Positions 47,953 to 58,960 of a stretch of 64,000 nucleotides of DNA are shown here, one piece after another; position 1 is the stretch's first letter; every line of letters begins with the position of its first letter. Position numbers and translations under genes: made by a program. This DNA comes from Kappaphycus alvarezii (Eukaryota; Rhodophyta; Florideophyceae; Gigartinales; Solieriaceae): assembly GCA_002205965.3 (NCBI GenBank), contig NADL03000620.1, positions 1,984,001-2,048,000 on the forward strand, given 5' to 3'. The notes below the pieces were generated by a model. The model was not told the origin of the DNA. It was given only the letters and a program-made list of their open reading frames with translations, and ran no database searches.

Positions 47953-50220
47953 GTATCGATTGATAAAGTTGCAATAAGCAGTTATTAAACACTTTTAAGA
48001 CGGCTAATTATCAAATTGGGCCCATTTTTCCCAAAATGTTTGTTACATTCAAAGTAAATTGAAAAAACATCGACCGCGCACGGCTGATTGAACCAGCAGA
48101 TTCAATTTACACTGTGTTTCGTCAAATACACCCTATTGTTTTTATGGTTCTATATTTTACATCCTTAATTAGTTCTGAGTGATATTTCTGTTGAGAAGAA
48201 AAGTCATTGGTAATTCTAATTTTGTGACCATTTCAATTGCTCTCATGGAAAAGTTGAAGGTTTTTTATACCAGCTCGTGACCAATTAATGATTTTTTAGA
48301 TATCTATTTTATCGATCTCGTGCTGCGCCACAATTTCATTCATTGGTGCAACCGTTCTATCAGAGAATCCTTGGATTAGCTTTCTATGATAGAAGCAACT
48401 ACTAATGATAGACGCACTCACGGGCGAAAATATTAAAAATATAGTAAGATCCAGATATCCATATATACTTTCTCTGCAAATAATATTTATGTTTCCTCGA
48501 AACAATTTCCAGTGGTACATATTTTGGAATTTGCATAAATATACAAAGTCAAATAAATTACTTTATATATATCAATTTCACCCATTATAAACTGCCTTTT
48601 TGGTTTATTAAATCTAAAAAAGCATAAAAATCTTTTTAACTGCTTCAGATATGGTTTAATGAATATGTGAAGAGTTTTCTGCAGCATGTTATATGAAATA
48701 TTGTCAAGTTGCTTTTCTAAACCTCAATAAAAGTTTTTAATTCCTAGAAAGTTTAGAGGTTTAAGTACATTCGTTCTACTTATAGGTACTTTTTAGATTT
48801 CTGAACAGATTATGTTAATTTTAATTTTCTAGACATCACTAGTACGAAAATATGACTTCCATCAATAATCTACGAAGGCAATGTACTAACAAAAGGGCCA
48901 ACTTAAAAAATTTAAATGAAATTCCCAGTTTCTCTCTAACGTGAAAGGATAACGAGTTGAAAGCTGTTAAAATGTTTTACCACACTTGGTCGAGACAAGC
49001 CTGTATAGGTGCAGAAAACATTGCATTAAAAAAAGAAAAATTTCTATTGCAAAATTAGTAAGATGTACTTATCCTTCCCAGTTATGGAGCAGTGCAACGA
49101 AAGTTCATGCAGGAATTATTTTCCACAAAACCGAAAAATAAACCATTGAAAAAGTTTCTGCAAAATTCGAAATCAAGTTAGAGAAGTCTATTTGGAAGTG
49201 GGAGAGAAACGAGTAGACGACATTGGTTTTAGATATAAAAATGCGACCAAAGGGAAATTCATTCAAAACTTGCGGGTTTGCCAAGATTGATCAGCTTATC
49301 AAGACATATGTCAAAGCGAAAATAGTACCCATGAAAGGAAACAGTATTTTCAGGGATGAAATTGATAAAAACTTGCATCAGAATTAAGAGACGGAATTGT
49401 GGAGAATACCTTAAATAAACTTCCTTCAGACGATTATTAAAACAAGAAAGGTTTTGAGATTTATATTAAAATCTTCTAATGCTTAAAACTTAAATTTCTA
49501 TTTCCATTTGACATATTTTCTTTTCTTTGAAGAAGATGTTGGGAAATCGTTACATACTGTAATCCAATCTTTTCGAGGTACAATCCATTAATAAATCTTC
49601 TTATTTATAATTAACAATATAACTACTTGATTGTTTTACACATTGAGTAGTCAAATCCATTATGTCCATTATGTCAATAAGCTTACCATAAATGATCGGA
49701 CTTGTTTAATTAATTCTTATGATAATTTACGAGACTTTTACTTCTTAAATATTCAAGCATTTGATAAGAGCTCACATTAATCCAACAATTTCTGTCCATT
49801 TTCTTTCAGTCGTCTCTATTAATATGTCGCCAGTTCCTATGAATATTTATTAGAGTCAACCTTACCATTTTCAGTGTCCCAGATGTCTAGGTTATGCATG
49901 GATTTTCCAATTAGAAAGATATTCAGAATTATTAGCTCAACACTTAGATAAGTTAAGGTCTGCTCTTTACGTGAAACAGAGAGAGAGGCAGCCGGGGTGC
50001 TGCTAAAGGAACGTAGAAACAACGGTAATGGGTTTCAGAAACTTGCAGGCAAAGGTTATATGAAGTGTACCTGGATTCCCTCAAGAATCCAGATGAACCC
50101 CTTTATATAGATAGTACGGTAGCTCTACTCTAGAAATTCTATATTTTGTTCGTTCAGTAGAACATACTAGAAAGTAGACGTGTAACTATAGAATTGTACT
50201 ATCGAGAATGTAAGTACGTA
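47953..50220. other. AT-rich, nothing supported
   Basis: Short ORFs (48,296-48,520; 48,487-48,687; 49,837-50,022, all minus) lack motifs. A TATA-like CCTTTATATAGATAG lies at about 50,100 just before the palindrome cluster. Confidence 0.3.
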
Positions 50221-50230
50221 AATAAAACGA

Positions 50231-50250
50231 TGACGTGGAGCTCCACGTCA
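50231..50250. promoter_or_regulatory. perfect 20-bp palindrome with two TGACGTGG half-sites
   Basis: TGACGTGGAGCTCCACGTCA is its own reverse complement. Each half carries an ACGT core of the kind bound by bZIP-type factors. It lies about 130 bases downstream of a TATA-like stretch and just upstream of two longer inverted repeats. Function is inferred from sequence alone. Confidence 0.5.
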
Positions 50251-50305
50251 AATAAAAGCATTGAAGTAAAATCAAACTTCTAAAGTCATTCAAGACGATA
50301 CAGTT

Positions 50306-50384
50306 TCTCTGTTACACCACTGTGTAATGGGGAATTGGAATAGCGATAGCGAAAAGTCTCTATTACACAGTGGTGTAACTGAGA
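50306..50384. repeat. inverted repeat, 18-bp perfect arms
   Basis: GTTACACCACTGTGTAAT (50,311-50,328) pairs perfectly with 50,362-50,379. Four more base pairs extend it beyond one mismatch. The loop is 33 bases. The arms are AT-balanced and could be the ends of a small non-autonomous element or a strong RNA hairpin. Confidence 0.75.
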
Positions 50385-50451
50385 CATTGTTACATTACGG
50401 AAAATTTTTGATCATTACCTCGGTCGTATACGACGGGAATTTATTCTCCGA

Positions 50452-50499
50452 TTTGAGGCTTTAAAATTTTAAAAAAATTTTAAAATTTAAAGCCTCAAA
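50452..50499. repeat. inverted repeat with AT-only core
   Basis: TTTGAGGCTTTAAA (50,452-50,465) pairs perfectly with 50,486-50,499. The 20-base centre is only A and T and itself nearly symmetrical. It may form a cruciform in DNA or an AT-rich terminator-like hairpin in RNA. Confidence 0.7.
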
Positions 50500-51289
50500 A
50501 ATAAAGAACAAAACCTATGAGGTAAAATAATCCCAAACAGTTTCAGTTCTCTCCGTCAATAACTTTCAACAATGGTTAAGGATCTTTGCAGTTAAACTTC
50601 TGCAGGATTTAAAAGAAGCTATACTTAGCATTTAGTCTTTAAACGTAGTCCCTGTGCCTTGACGACCCTCTATTAAGAAGGACCAATCCATGTCGAAGAG
50701 AAGCTTTTTTACTCTTCCACGGCAATGCGATTTGTAAAGAAGTCCGCTAGGTATGTGAAATGACAAGTCCAACTTTTTGAAAACTATTCCCGCAATGTAA
50801 TTCGAACATGCTCGGAGTTAAAATAAGCGCAGAAACATTTACTTATTTCCATTCGCAAATTTAAGTCGAGAGAAATTTTGAATGAACAGACTCTTTCACA
50901 CCGCCATACAATACACAGTAGTGCAGATTATATTTCGAACTAAGTTTCATTCGCAGTAAACTAACCCTACTAGTTCTCCCAAAAACGTCGCAGGCAATGT
51001 GGCAGTGAAGATAAAAGATACATTTGGAACAGGTAAAGAATTCATAATTCAAAGGCACGCCGCCATGACATCAGCATTCATTGAAAGCGGCTTGCCTAAT
51101 GGCTGGTCTTCCACCTGTCCTCTGGGTGATAGGGGCATTTTGCTGATCTCTTAGTTTTTAATTCCACACCCTATTATGCGTATTCATTTCTGGAACAACT
51201 GGCCTCTCTTCAGGAAACGATCCTACTTTCCAAGTATGAATCTACCCAAAATTCCCCTTATGCGGCCATAAAAGGATAACCAAAATTAA
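50500..51289. other. no supported gene
   Basis: Spacer between the palindrome cluster and the secreted-protein gene. A 65-codon minus frame at 50,861-51,058 has no motif. Confidence 0.4.
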
Positions 51290-52326
51290 CTAGCCCCTGA
51301 TGCACGGGGCGCCAACCGTATCACTGCAGGCTATTCCTGAACGCGAAATGACACCCGAGCAGCAACGATCACCACCACCGGGTAACCGATGGCAATTTTG
51401 TCCTCCACACCGTCCGCATTCGATGCGCAACATACCCTCCCAGAGCAAACGCCGCGGTCTATCGAGCTGCCTCCGTTATTAGATGACGACCCATGACCTT
51501 CCTCATGTCCATGGTGCTCATCACCAGTGCCATCTCCCGCAGCATCCATCCCTCCTGCCTCATCCAGATCCTCTACTTCTCCTGACTCTGCACCCCTTAC
51601 AACATCCGCGACGGTAATAGGCGGTAGACCGCCCTCACGGAAAACTCTTGGAATCGCTGCGAATGACCTCCCTGGGGACAGCCATGCTCGCAATCGCCAA
51701 TGGCATCTGCCGACGTCCTGCACCTACCATTCTCAATTCTCGAACCCTCCCCTGCATCGAAGAATGCCCTGTATCTACCCCCAAACGCCTCCCACCCCGC
51801 ACACGCACGACGGCGCACGAGAAGTAATCCGAAAACTGACCCAAGTCACGTTGGAACCGCAATCCACCATACCAAACGTAGCCCATAATATAGGTTCCAT
51901 CCGGATACACGGAAGGAATTCGCACATTTGTAGAGTATGCCTCCCTACGCGAGTCGGTGCCACAATCGTCTGTTGGGGCGCAATCATGTTGGCCCGTCTC
52001 CCAACAACCATGTTTCAAAGTGAAACGGGTATGAGCGGCGCGGTCGTATCGAAGATTGATGGGGACGAGGGCGAGACGATACATGCCACCGTGGTGGTTG
52101 TTGCGATTCCAGGTGACGCGGACGAGCTGGCCTCGTCGATATGTGGCGACCGGTGAACCTGGGGAAGAGGAAATAGGACAGGCATTGGTGCATGTTTGAC
52201 CGTTATTGCAGCTAAATGTTCTGGGAGAGTAGGGGCGGGTTGAGTCATCCAGTTGTGGGAGATGACCTGCGGGAAGAGCATTAGTAGCAAAGCAGCGCTA
52301 AGATGGAGCAAATGTCGGGATGGCAT
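51290..52326 (-). pseudogene. secreted histidine-brace (LPMO-like) protein with Cys-rich C-terminal module, frame-broken
   Basis: The minus strand starts with a clear signal peptide (MPSRHLLHLSAALLLMLFPQ, then VIS). Cleavage there would expose HNWMTQP, giving the N-terminal His needed for a copper histidine brace. A one-base shift leads to TFSCNNGQTCTNAC, YRRGQLVRVTWNRNNHHGG (second His candidates), FTLKHGCWETG, PDGTYIMGYVWYGG and FSDYFSCAVVRVRGG (axial Tyr candidate). Further shifts near 51,790, 51,645 and 51,410 give GGRYRAFFDAGEG, an acidic linker, and a module with VCSGRVCC, ECGRCGGQNCHRLPGG and CCSG, ending in TAG at 51,290. The order resembles fungal and algal LPMO-like secreted proteins that act on polysaccharide in the wall. 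The four frame changes, several at homopolymers, mean pseudogene or sequence error. No intron is evident. Confidence 0.7.
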
Positions 52327-52460
52327 TTTTGTTTTCTAGTCAGAAAACTGGTAAATTGGTAGGGCAGCTGTTTCGAGAGTTGATGAATATAGCTGAGTGA
52401 AATTAGTTGATAGTCTGTGTGCAGGAGGAGGGCAATCACAAGGGGGGGCAGGATTTCTGC

Positions 52461-52468
52461 TATTTATA
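52461..52468 (-). promoter_or_regulatory. TATA box of the LPMO-like gene
   Basis: The minus strand reads TATAAATA about 135 bases upstream of the ATG at 52,326, followed by a pyrimidine-rich stretch (GCCCTCCTCCTGCACACAGA) suited to transcription initiation. A preserved promoter argues against very old decay of the gene. Confidence 0.55.
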
Positions 52469-52519
52469 CATAATATTGCCATAGGTTGAGAGAGCGGGGT
52501 ACTGAGTTCTGTATTACTG

Positions 52520-52830
52520 TGTGATCGGTTGGGCAATTGTGAGATAAAGGCTGTCAGTAAGGCCATTAGGCGTTTATGTTTGACTGGATGTAAAGGACAA
52601 TGGAATGAGTGCAAGAGCGAGGGGCTGCAAGGCTGGAGGTGGGTGTGGTATTGTTGTCGGTGGACGGCCGGATCAGGCAAGGGTGTAAGGAAATTGGAAA
52701 AGCTCTGGATAGCAATATTCAAGTGGTGCTGGGAAGCGCAGGGACTTACGTGGCATTGGAAAAGAGCATTTGGGAAGACTGTCTAAAACTGGCAAATCGA
52801 GTCGAGTGGGATCCTGGTACGAGTCAGTGA
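52520..52830 (+). CDS. uncertain plus-strand ORFs upstream of the LPMO-like gene
   Basis: Two overlapping plus frames are open: 52,529-52,786 (Trp-rich) and 52,609-52,830. The latter, with VGVVLLSVDGRIRQGCKEIG and EKSIWEDCLKLANRVEWD, looks more protein-like and ends TGA at 52,828-52,830. It is divergent to the secreted-protein gene. No motif, no upstream exon found. Confidence 0.25.
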
Positions 52831-53021
52831 GCTCATTTTGTTTTGGACAAAAAGCATATTGCAGGATCTGATTTCTATAGGAAAGAAGGGGCCAAATCGA
52901 GGTCTACGTGGTATGGAAAAATGATATGATGGAAAGGCATAATTCAACACAGCATAGCTTCAGGGATGTATGATGTTTTCACGTCCTAAGAAGTTCAAAT
53001 TCCATTTTTTCCGAAAACGGC

Positions 53022-54486
53022 TCATGGGGAGTGTGCAGCATGACCAATATTTCTGAAGGAGTCAAATGCATGAAACGTATCTCGTTCACATATAATTTTT
53101 ATGAGGTGTGGCAGTGACAGGTGGCCGGACCCACGTAAGGTGATGAGCAAGTAGAGGGCACTATCACGATCCCGAATATAAATCAAAATAATACCGTAAT
53201 TTCCCTGTGATAGCCTCCTGGAGCTAAAATTAAATTCTTCCAGCAGAGGTCCAACGACAGTTAAAATTGATCTCTGAATGACGGTTTTCTTGGAATGCAT
53301 ATGGCCTTCACGCGGCTCATTTCCGTCTGATTCGCAAAAGCTGCGAAAATGCAATCGTTTTCTGCGTATCTACGGTATGTGCCGTTTCAAGGGATGTGAA
53401 TTACTAAAATCGTCAACATCCGTCCGTCGACTGTCAGTCCAGGCGTACTAAATTTAAAACTGTATTCCAAATCCTTATAAACCGCAATACTATTGCAAGC
53501 ACTCGTAAATGCCTCAATACTGCTACTCTCATTGCAACTTGTACATGGACCACTTTGATGCTTTATCTCTAGAGTTCTCTGATGCCACCAGAATACATTA
53601 TGGTGTAGGATTCTACCGCATTTCCTCGCGCCACTGTTATTCTTTCACGTCCATGCTCACTACCACCGTACAAGTTGACTGCGAATCAGCTAGCTTATCT
53701 GTCACAGTAAACGAACCCCTCGTGCTCCCCCTGTTAATCTCGCCATACTTGATTCTCACGTGGCAATCACATACTCGCTTGTGCAGCACCGCTCCTGCGT
53801 AGGCCAATGACCCCTCAATTTCAAAGCACAATGTAGGCTTCATCTGCGAACTACAGCAATGAGTCTACCTATCCACTTTTATCCATTCAACACTGTTCTC
53901 CCCGGTCCTTGGGTATTCATAAAGAATTGCACATAATGTTCTAGACACCACGCTTGCTGTTGCTCTATGTTGTGGTAAAGAGGAGTATACACCGCAGGAC
54001 GTGCCGTAGTAATCCCGATTATTCATGAGTGCATCAAATGGGACGTGCCCAGGTCGAAGGGGGACCCAATGACGTGGCGGCAGTTTGACGAACTCAGCAA
54101 ATTCTTCATCTCATTCAAGGGTGACCCAACCTTGCTTGTTAAAGTAAGAAGCATGGTTGTGTAACAAACAAGTACCTGCAGGAAATCAATGTATGTGCCG
54201 TCCATTTTTGAAATTTGCATGTTCCACACGCAAGTTGACTTTGTATGAGCAGTCATGTTAAAGGAAAGGGGTATTGTTTTGCTACTGCTAGTTCATACAG
54301 TTGAGCACTAATTTGCATCACGTGAATAATACAGGAAGACTGCAAGCAAGAATAGCGACCCCTTCCACATTCCAGACACTAACCAATAATTCTAGTCCAT
54401 ATTGAACCCCTGATGTGGCACTTGCGATACACAAGCTGTCCCAGTCTCCCACGTTACATACCGATAAAACGTAGACCCATTTCATG
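53022..54486 (-). pseudogene. unidentified coding tract, several frame breaks
   Basis: On the minus strand one frame or another stays open with protein-like content through about 1.4 kb: ATG at 54,486 (MKWVYVLSVCNVGDWDSL, WNVEGVAILACSLPVLF), then LYELAVAKQYPFSFNMTAHT and DGTYIDFLQVLVCYTTML, then NNRDYYGTSCGVYSSLPQH, then TLCFEIEGSLAYAGAVLHKR, then CTSCNESSSIEAFTSACNSI and one TGA, then YGIILIYIRDRDSALYLLIT, ending TGA at 53,022. The opposite strand is less open. About six joins are needed. Stretches of mixed hydrophobicity and cysteines suggest a secreted or membrane protein, but I recognise no family. Confidence 0.35.
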
Positions 54487-55700
54487 CTATTGCATCAACT
54501 GCATTTCACCGAATTAAATAAATTTAATTGATTGTTTTGTAAAGTTGGATACTCCATTCTCCTCCAAATCCATAAAAGACTGAATTTGGGAAATCTCTCA
54601 ATCTATAGCGTGTGTGTGTAATCTTTACGGAATTTGGAAAAAGCATGTGGGAGAACATGCTGAGGGGGATTACAGAGAAACTAACATGCTATCTATAGCA
54701 AGGAAATGAAGACGTATGTTCTACATGATCCAGAAATTACACTTTGTATGACTTAAAAAGATTGATGCCAGCCGTTTGCTGGTGAAGAGGGACCACTAAA
54801 ATTCGCAAGAGCATTTCCATCGCTTGTCCACTACGGAATGTACACCATAAGTCCTACGTGCTCCAAACAAGATTTGAGGTAAAACCCGGCGCAATACCAA
54901 AAAAAGTTTCTGACTGTCATGCTAATATAGTGCTGCGATCCTCTCCAGCCCAACATCCGATCCGTATCTCTATGGGAGCTAAACGTGCCTCTCTCGATGC
55001 TAATGCTTTAGCACCGAGAGTTCAGTGCGTCCCAGTTTCCAAATTCGTCAGTTAGCCCAATTTGCATTGCCACCCTTCTCTACAGAGCGTAAAGGGGCTG
55101 ATGGGGCTGGTTTATGGCGAATGGAGCAAAGGTTATTAGTCTTATGAATTTGCATTCAAACCATATGGCAGGATCTGCAGCACAAATAGAAGAGCGAGTC
55201 CACCAGCTGGAAAGCAAATACTTCATTTTAAAACACAAGTACTGTACGACAGGGCAGTGCGCCACATGATAGTCGCAAAACCAACAGTTTCCTTCATAAA
55301 CTTTATGCATCTTCAAACTTTTTGGTTGAAGCACATGTCAACAAATAAGGAAAAACACTCCAATATCACGAGCGACTTATCGCTTGAAATCATACTTTTC
55401 CTGTGTGCTTGCAAAGAAATGCAAATTATGGTGGCCGCTATGGATTGTTGTCACAATTACAATGTCTCTTTGACTGCCAATTAGCGATAGGGGGATTCCG
55501 TCGTAGGATATTGTGCCATTTCGAAGCTTTTCGGACATACGCAAGGAAGTTACTAGCTCGGAGAGAACATGAAGGCAAAAGCGATTGAGGCATATGTACC
55601 ATAATTAAGTGTTTGGCAAGTTTGTTGGTCTCAAATGCTCGTTATTTGTTCAAAATTCATCACGCCCTGTGATCGCACGCAACGCACTCCCAGCGGCTTG
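54487..55700. other. spacer with weak coding hints
   Basis: Minus ORF 55,334-55,080 (84 codons) and plus ORF 54,858-55,055 (65 codons) are open but unrecognised. A minus stretch near 55,060-54,990 (EFGNWDALN) faintly resembles VGDWDSL at the start of the neighbouring tract, possibly a decayed tandem paralogue. Too weak to annotate as a gene. Confidence 0.25.
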
Positions 55701-55707
55701 GACACAA

Positions 55708-55757
55708 CCGACCACATCTTCCATACATTAAAATAACCCAAAAATCCCCCATGAAAC
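55708..55757 (+). repeat. RT-element 3'-end box
   Basis: ACCGACCACATCTTCCATAC followed by an A-rich run and CCCAAAAATCCCCC. It matches 61,070-61,115 over about 45 bases. It is an isolated element 3' end. Confidence 0.6.
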
Positions 55758-55899
55758 AAGAGCATGTACCTTGGAAGTGTTCCACAGAGAGCTTGTAGGG
55801 GTATCATTCGCCGAGGAAGTACACCCGCTTGACAACAATTGGCCGCCGTGTGCAGTAGACTCATTTGCTAATCAATGGCTGCACCAAGCTTTTTCTACG

Positions 55900-56092
55900 T
55901 TCATAGGTGAGTGTGAGTAAACTTTGTACTGTACGGAATACAGTACTGTATGAAAAAGTTGCAATACTGTACAGCACTGTAATAATTACCTTTCTTCCGC
56001 TGGCTTTTTAAACAGAGTGAGTCCACTGACCTGACCTTCACTATAGTCGGATCCCGCAGCGGACACCCGTCTTACTGATGCCGTAAAGTTAC
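55900..56092 (+). mobile_element. probable LTR fragment of a sister Ty3/gypsy family
   Basis: Bases 56,041-56,092 match 4,161-4,212 inverted, where the same sequence abuts a Ty3/gypsy leader and so behaves as U5. Upstream here are repeated TACTGTA motifs (55,930-55,985) and CTTTTTAAACAG, comparable with TACTGTA and CTTTTTAAGG in the LTRs of element 1. No leader follows, so this is a 3' or solo LTR. The left boundary is uncertain. Confidence 0.45.
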
Positions 56093-56249
56093 TCTCTTCC
56101 AGTTCGAAGTTAGCAGGATATAGTGTCCGACAAGGCCTGAGGGAGGACGGATGGCTCCGCAAAGCGACAAAATGGCAAATCTAATGCGTGATTGAGTTCT
56201 GCAGCGAGCCGTGCCGAAACTTGCAAAGGGACAGGCGATTGTGCAAAAA

Positions 56250-56610
56250 CTGCGCTAAAGAGGAGATAGGTGGCGCTCGATGGAATTCCGAGAGGATCAA
56301 TGGCAATGGACTGGAAGATATAGTTATTGGGAAGATTGAGGGGCTGGCGGAGTCAACTGCTAAAAAAGGTGGCGATTCTTGTGACGGTGGGCAATGTCGG
56401 CTTTGCTTCCAACGAGTTGCTGGCCCTGTTGCGTGTGGTGGATTTCAATGGGGAGATGATGGTGATATCCCCCGCTATGAGGCGGGATTCTGTTGTAGAG
56501 GTCGTGACGAGGAGAGGGACGTCAGCGTCCGAATCACATCCTGCAATGTGGATGATGTTAATAATAAGTGTCTTAAAGTAATGCTGTGACAATGGAGCTT
56601 GCCGGAGCAC
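56250..56610 (-). pseudogene. RT element C-terminal fragment (family A)
   Basis: Minus frame with LIAGDITIISPLKSTTRNRA, equivalent to IACDVTIVSPFKDDVRTRA in the element at 4.2-6.4 kb, followed in other frames by a decayed tail (AIDPLGIP). It is a short, diverged copy on the same strand as the longer one. Confidence 0.6.
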
Positions 56611-56654
56611 GATAGCCAGGGATCAGCAGCTTGACCTCCGAAATTGTCCATCTG

Positions 56655-56720
56655 TATGCGATAGGGGGAAAGGTTTGGGTGTTTTGCTCTTGGAAGATGA
56701 ATCCGTCTGCGATAGTGGTG
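56655..56720 (-). repeat. family C 3' end, minus strand
   Basis: The complement of CTTGGAAGATGAATCCGTC and a C-rich box (CACCCAAACCTTTCCCCC on the minus strand) matches the 3' ends at 59,500, 59,885, 61,730 and 63,815. Confidence 0.55.
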
Positions 56721-56970
56721 GAAGATAAGCGGTGGGTGCTCCGGGAAGATAGGATAGCATTGAGGCCAAGGTCTCGCTGATGCATGATGGTACAGAGCGT
56801 GGCAGGGATGGTGTTGATGTTGGTTGAGTGAACAATAAGGACGAATGCGGAAGTACCGTGGTGGAATGCGATTCCGGGGATGCGGAGACGTATGTCGGCA
56901 TCTCCGTGTTCGAAGGGATTTTTGTCGTGCTCAAATCGCTGCCCTTCCATAGGGCCCATGCCATCGCGTC

Positions 56971-58130
56971 GTGAAGCACCCTGTACAGCAGAGTGCTCTA
57001 GGTCTCCTGCAAACTTCAGACATTACCGAGGCTGCATACGCAGCATCTGTAATTGATTCTTTTGGACTTATCTCCGACCTGCTTACCCTATCCCAGGACC
57101 GCCACTTGGAAGAGATCCCTCGGTCTGCCATCTCGCTCTTATCCTCCCGCCACCCGCAGCTGTCTTCGTCGCTTACAGCTACGGCTCTTTTCGAGCGTTG
57201 TTCATCGCCGGTCCCCGGCGAAAGGCTCCAGTCTGCGATCACAACTGAACTCATGCTATCGAAGTCCGATAGCTTGTTCTCGTCCGCGGCAGCCCACGAC
57301 CGAGCACGGCTCCTCTCCGTGCGCACATCCTCCGCATCGACTGTTTTCTCTTCGCTTCCTCACCCCCACCGCGGTACGTACATGTCCTCTTCCGCCTGGA
57401 AAGTCGCTCTGGCTCTACGTCTCGGCATCGCGCTATTCCCTGGATCTACTCGCTGTCCGGTCTGCTCCCGCCGCTCGGCCGACATCGCACCCGTCTTAGA
57501 TCCAAGTGGTCAACACGCGTTGACCTGCAAATACGAAGACGGAATGACTCGTCGTCACCACATCCTCCGCAACGTTCTTGCCCGCTACTGCAAGGAAGTT
57601 GGGATCGTCGCCCTCGTCGAACATCCGCTCCTCCACCAGGTTCCCGACTCATCTGGGCATTCGGAGTCCCCGTGCTACGAATGGATATTTACATACCCGC
57701 TGCATACGGGCTTCACAGTACCGATATCGCCGTCGACGTTACTGTTGCCCACCCCTCCGCACGCCGCCACATTTCGCCAAGTACGGTTACTGCCGGCGCC
57801 GCCGCGACACTCGCAGAGCGCGAGAAACATCGTCATTACGGCACTTACTGCAACCGAAACGATATCCTCCTCTCCCCCGTCGGGATTGATATCTATGGCG
57901 CCTTGGGCGACGACGGTAAGGCTTTTTTCCGCCGCCTTGCTTCCTTCGCTGCTTCCCGTCGCGGTTCCTCCCCTCAACAGGAGCTCCGCGACTTCGTTAC
58001 CCGTTTTGCATTTAGTCTCCAAATAATGCAGGCGCGACAAGTTTCTACCCGCCGCCCGCATCCGTAGTTAATTTATGAATACCCTCCGCACGCCTCTGTG
58101 CGACATTGTACGGCAAATAAAGATCTACAC
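56971..58130 (+). pseudogene. RT element post-RT region and nuclease-like domain (family B)
   Basis: A 351-codon plus frame covers the post-RT part: ALALRLGIALFPGSTRCPVC, CPVC...D...GQHALTC (cysteine/His cluster) and RRHHILRNVLARYCKEVG. A one-base shift near 57,670 continues as DIYIPAAYGLHSTDIAVDVT, AHPSARRHISPSTV, EREKHRHYGTYCNRNDILL and GIDIYGALGDDGKAFFRRLA to TAG near 58,066. It is the best-preserved copy of the C-terminal half. The RT palm is missing. A 3' tail follows to about 58,130, ending near TAAAGAT, repeated at 62.1 kb. Confidence 0.8.
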
Positions 58131-58960
58131 CACCACAGCAGAGAAGATGATGTTTACTCATTACTTCTGTAGAGTGTGGCCGGACTAACCGACTATTCAG
58201 TTGCGGGCTAACTGGATGGATCACGTCGGCCACGATAGAGGTTGAATGGTGTCTCGTGAGATGCCCTCTCGTGGGATGCTCCACGCAGCGCGTACGACAG
58301 TAGCCTCAGAGATACGAGGCGGAAGTTGTTAGGCTGGAGGCAGGGAGAGGGATGCTAGGCCTTGACGGACCAAAATGAAGCTCGTGGAGCGCATGTTAGG
58401 TGCGACGGTTGTTACCAGTAGCAAACGCCTGCTTCATGCAAACACCGCATAGCTCTAGGCTTGGGCGCCTGTCGGTTCACATCGGAGAGTGAGGCGGACT
58501 GCAGAAGAAATCATGTGGAGGAAGAGGAAGGCTCGGTTTATCGCCTGGCTCATTGCCTACGGCTGTGTTCCGGGCGAGCTTGATTTGAAGAAGCAAGAAT
58601 GGTTTCATGCAGGATCCTGGATTTTCCAGAATGATTTCGGCTTCTCGATCCGGGGGGCGGAGGACGACGATGGGGTCTGAAAGGTCGTAAATGTTGGACG
58701 GCGGGGGGGGGGAAGAGGCCGATGCCGAAGCGGGGCGGACGGGGGCAGGACGAGGTTGGGTACCAGACTTGATGATGGGACGTTCCCAAGGCCTTGGCTG
58801 GGAGAAGAGGGGGAGGCAGCTTCAATAGCGCAGGCGGAAGCGGGCATTTGTAGGTCGGAGGCGCCATTCAGAGCGTTTAATACAGATACGTCCTCGCCTG
58901 AGCCAGTGACGGGGTCCGGTGCGGGGTTGATGGCAAGGTAAGGTGTGGTGCCAATAAGTT
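58131..58960. other. GC-rich spacer, no supported gene
   Basis: Contains a run of ten G near 58,700 and ORFs on both strands (58,489-58,680 plus; 58,988-58,605 minus) that are Pro/Arg-rich by composition. A stretch near 58,140-58,180 repeats at 1,768-1,800. No gene recognised. Confidence 0.35.

Noticed and set aside
51527..52156. A 209-codon plus-strand ORF
   Set aside because: It is the mirror of the GC-rich LPMO-like gene on the minus strand. The minus strand has signal peptide, motifs and promoter.
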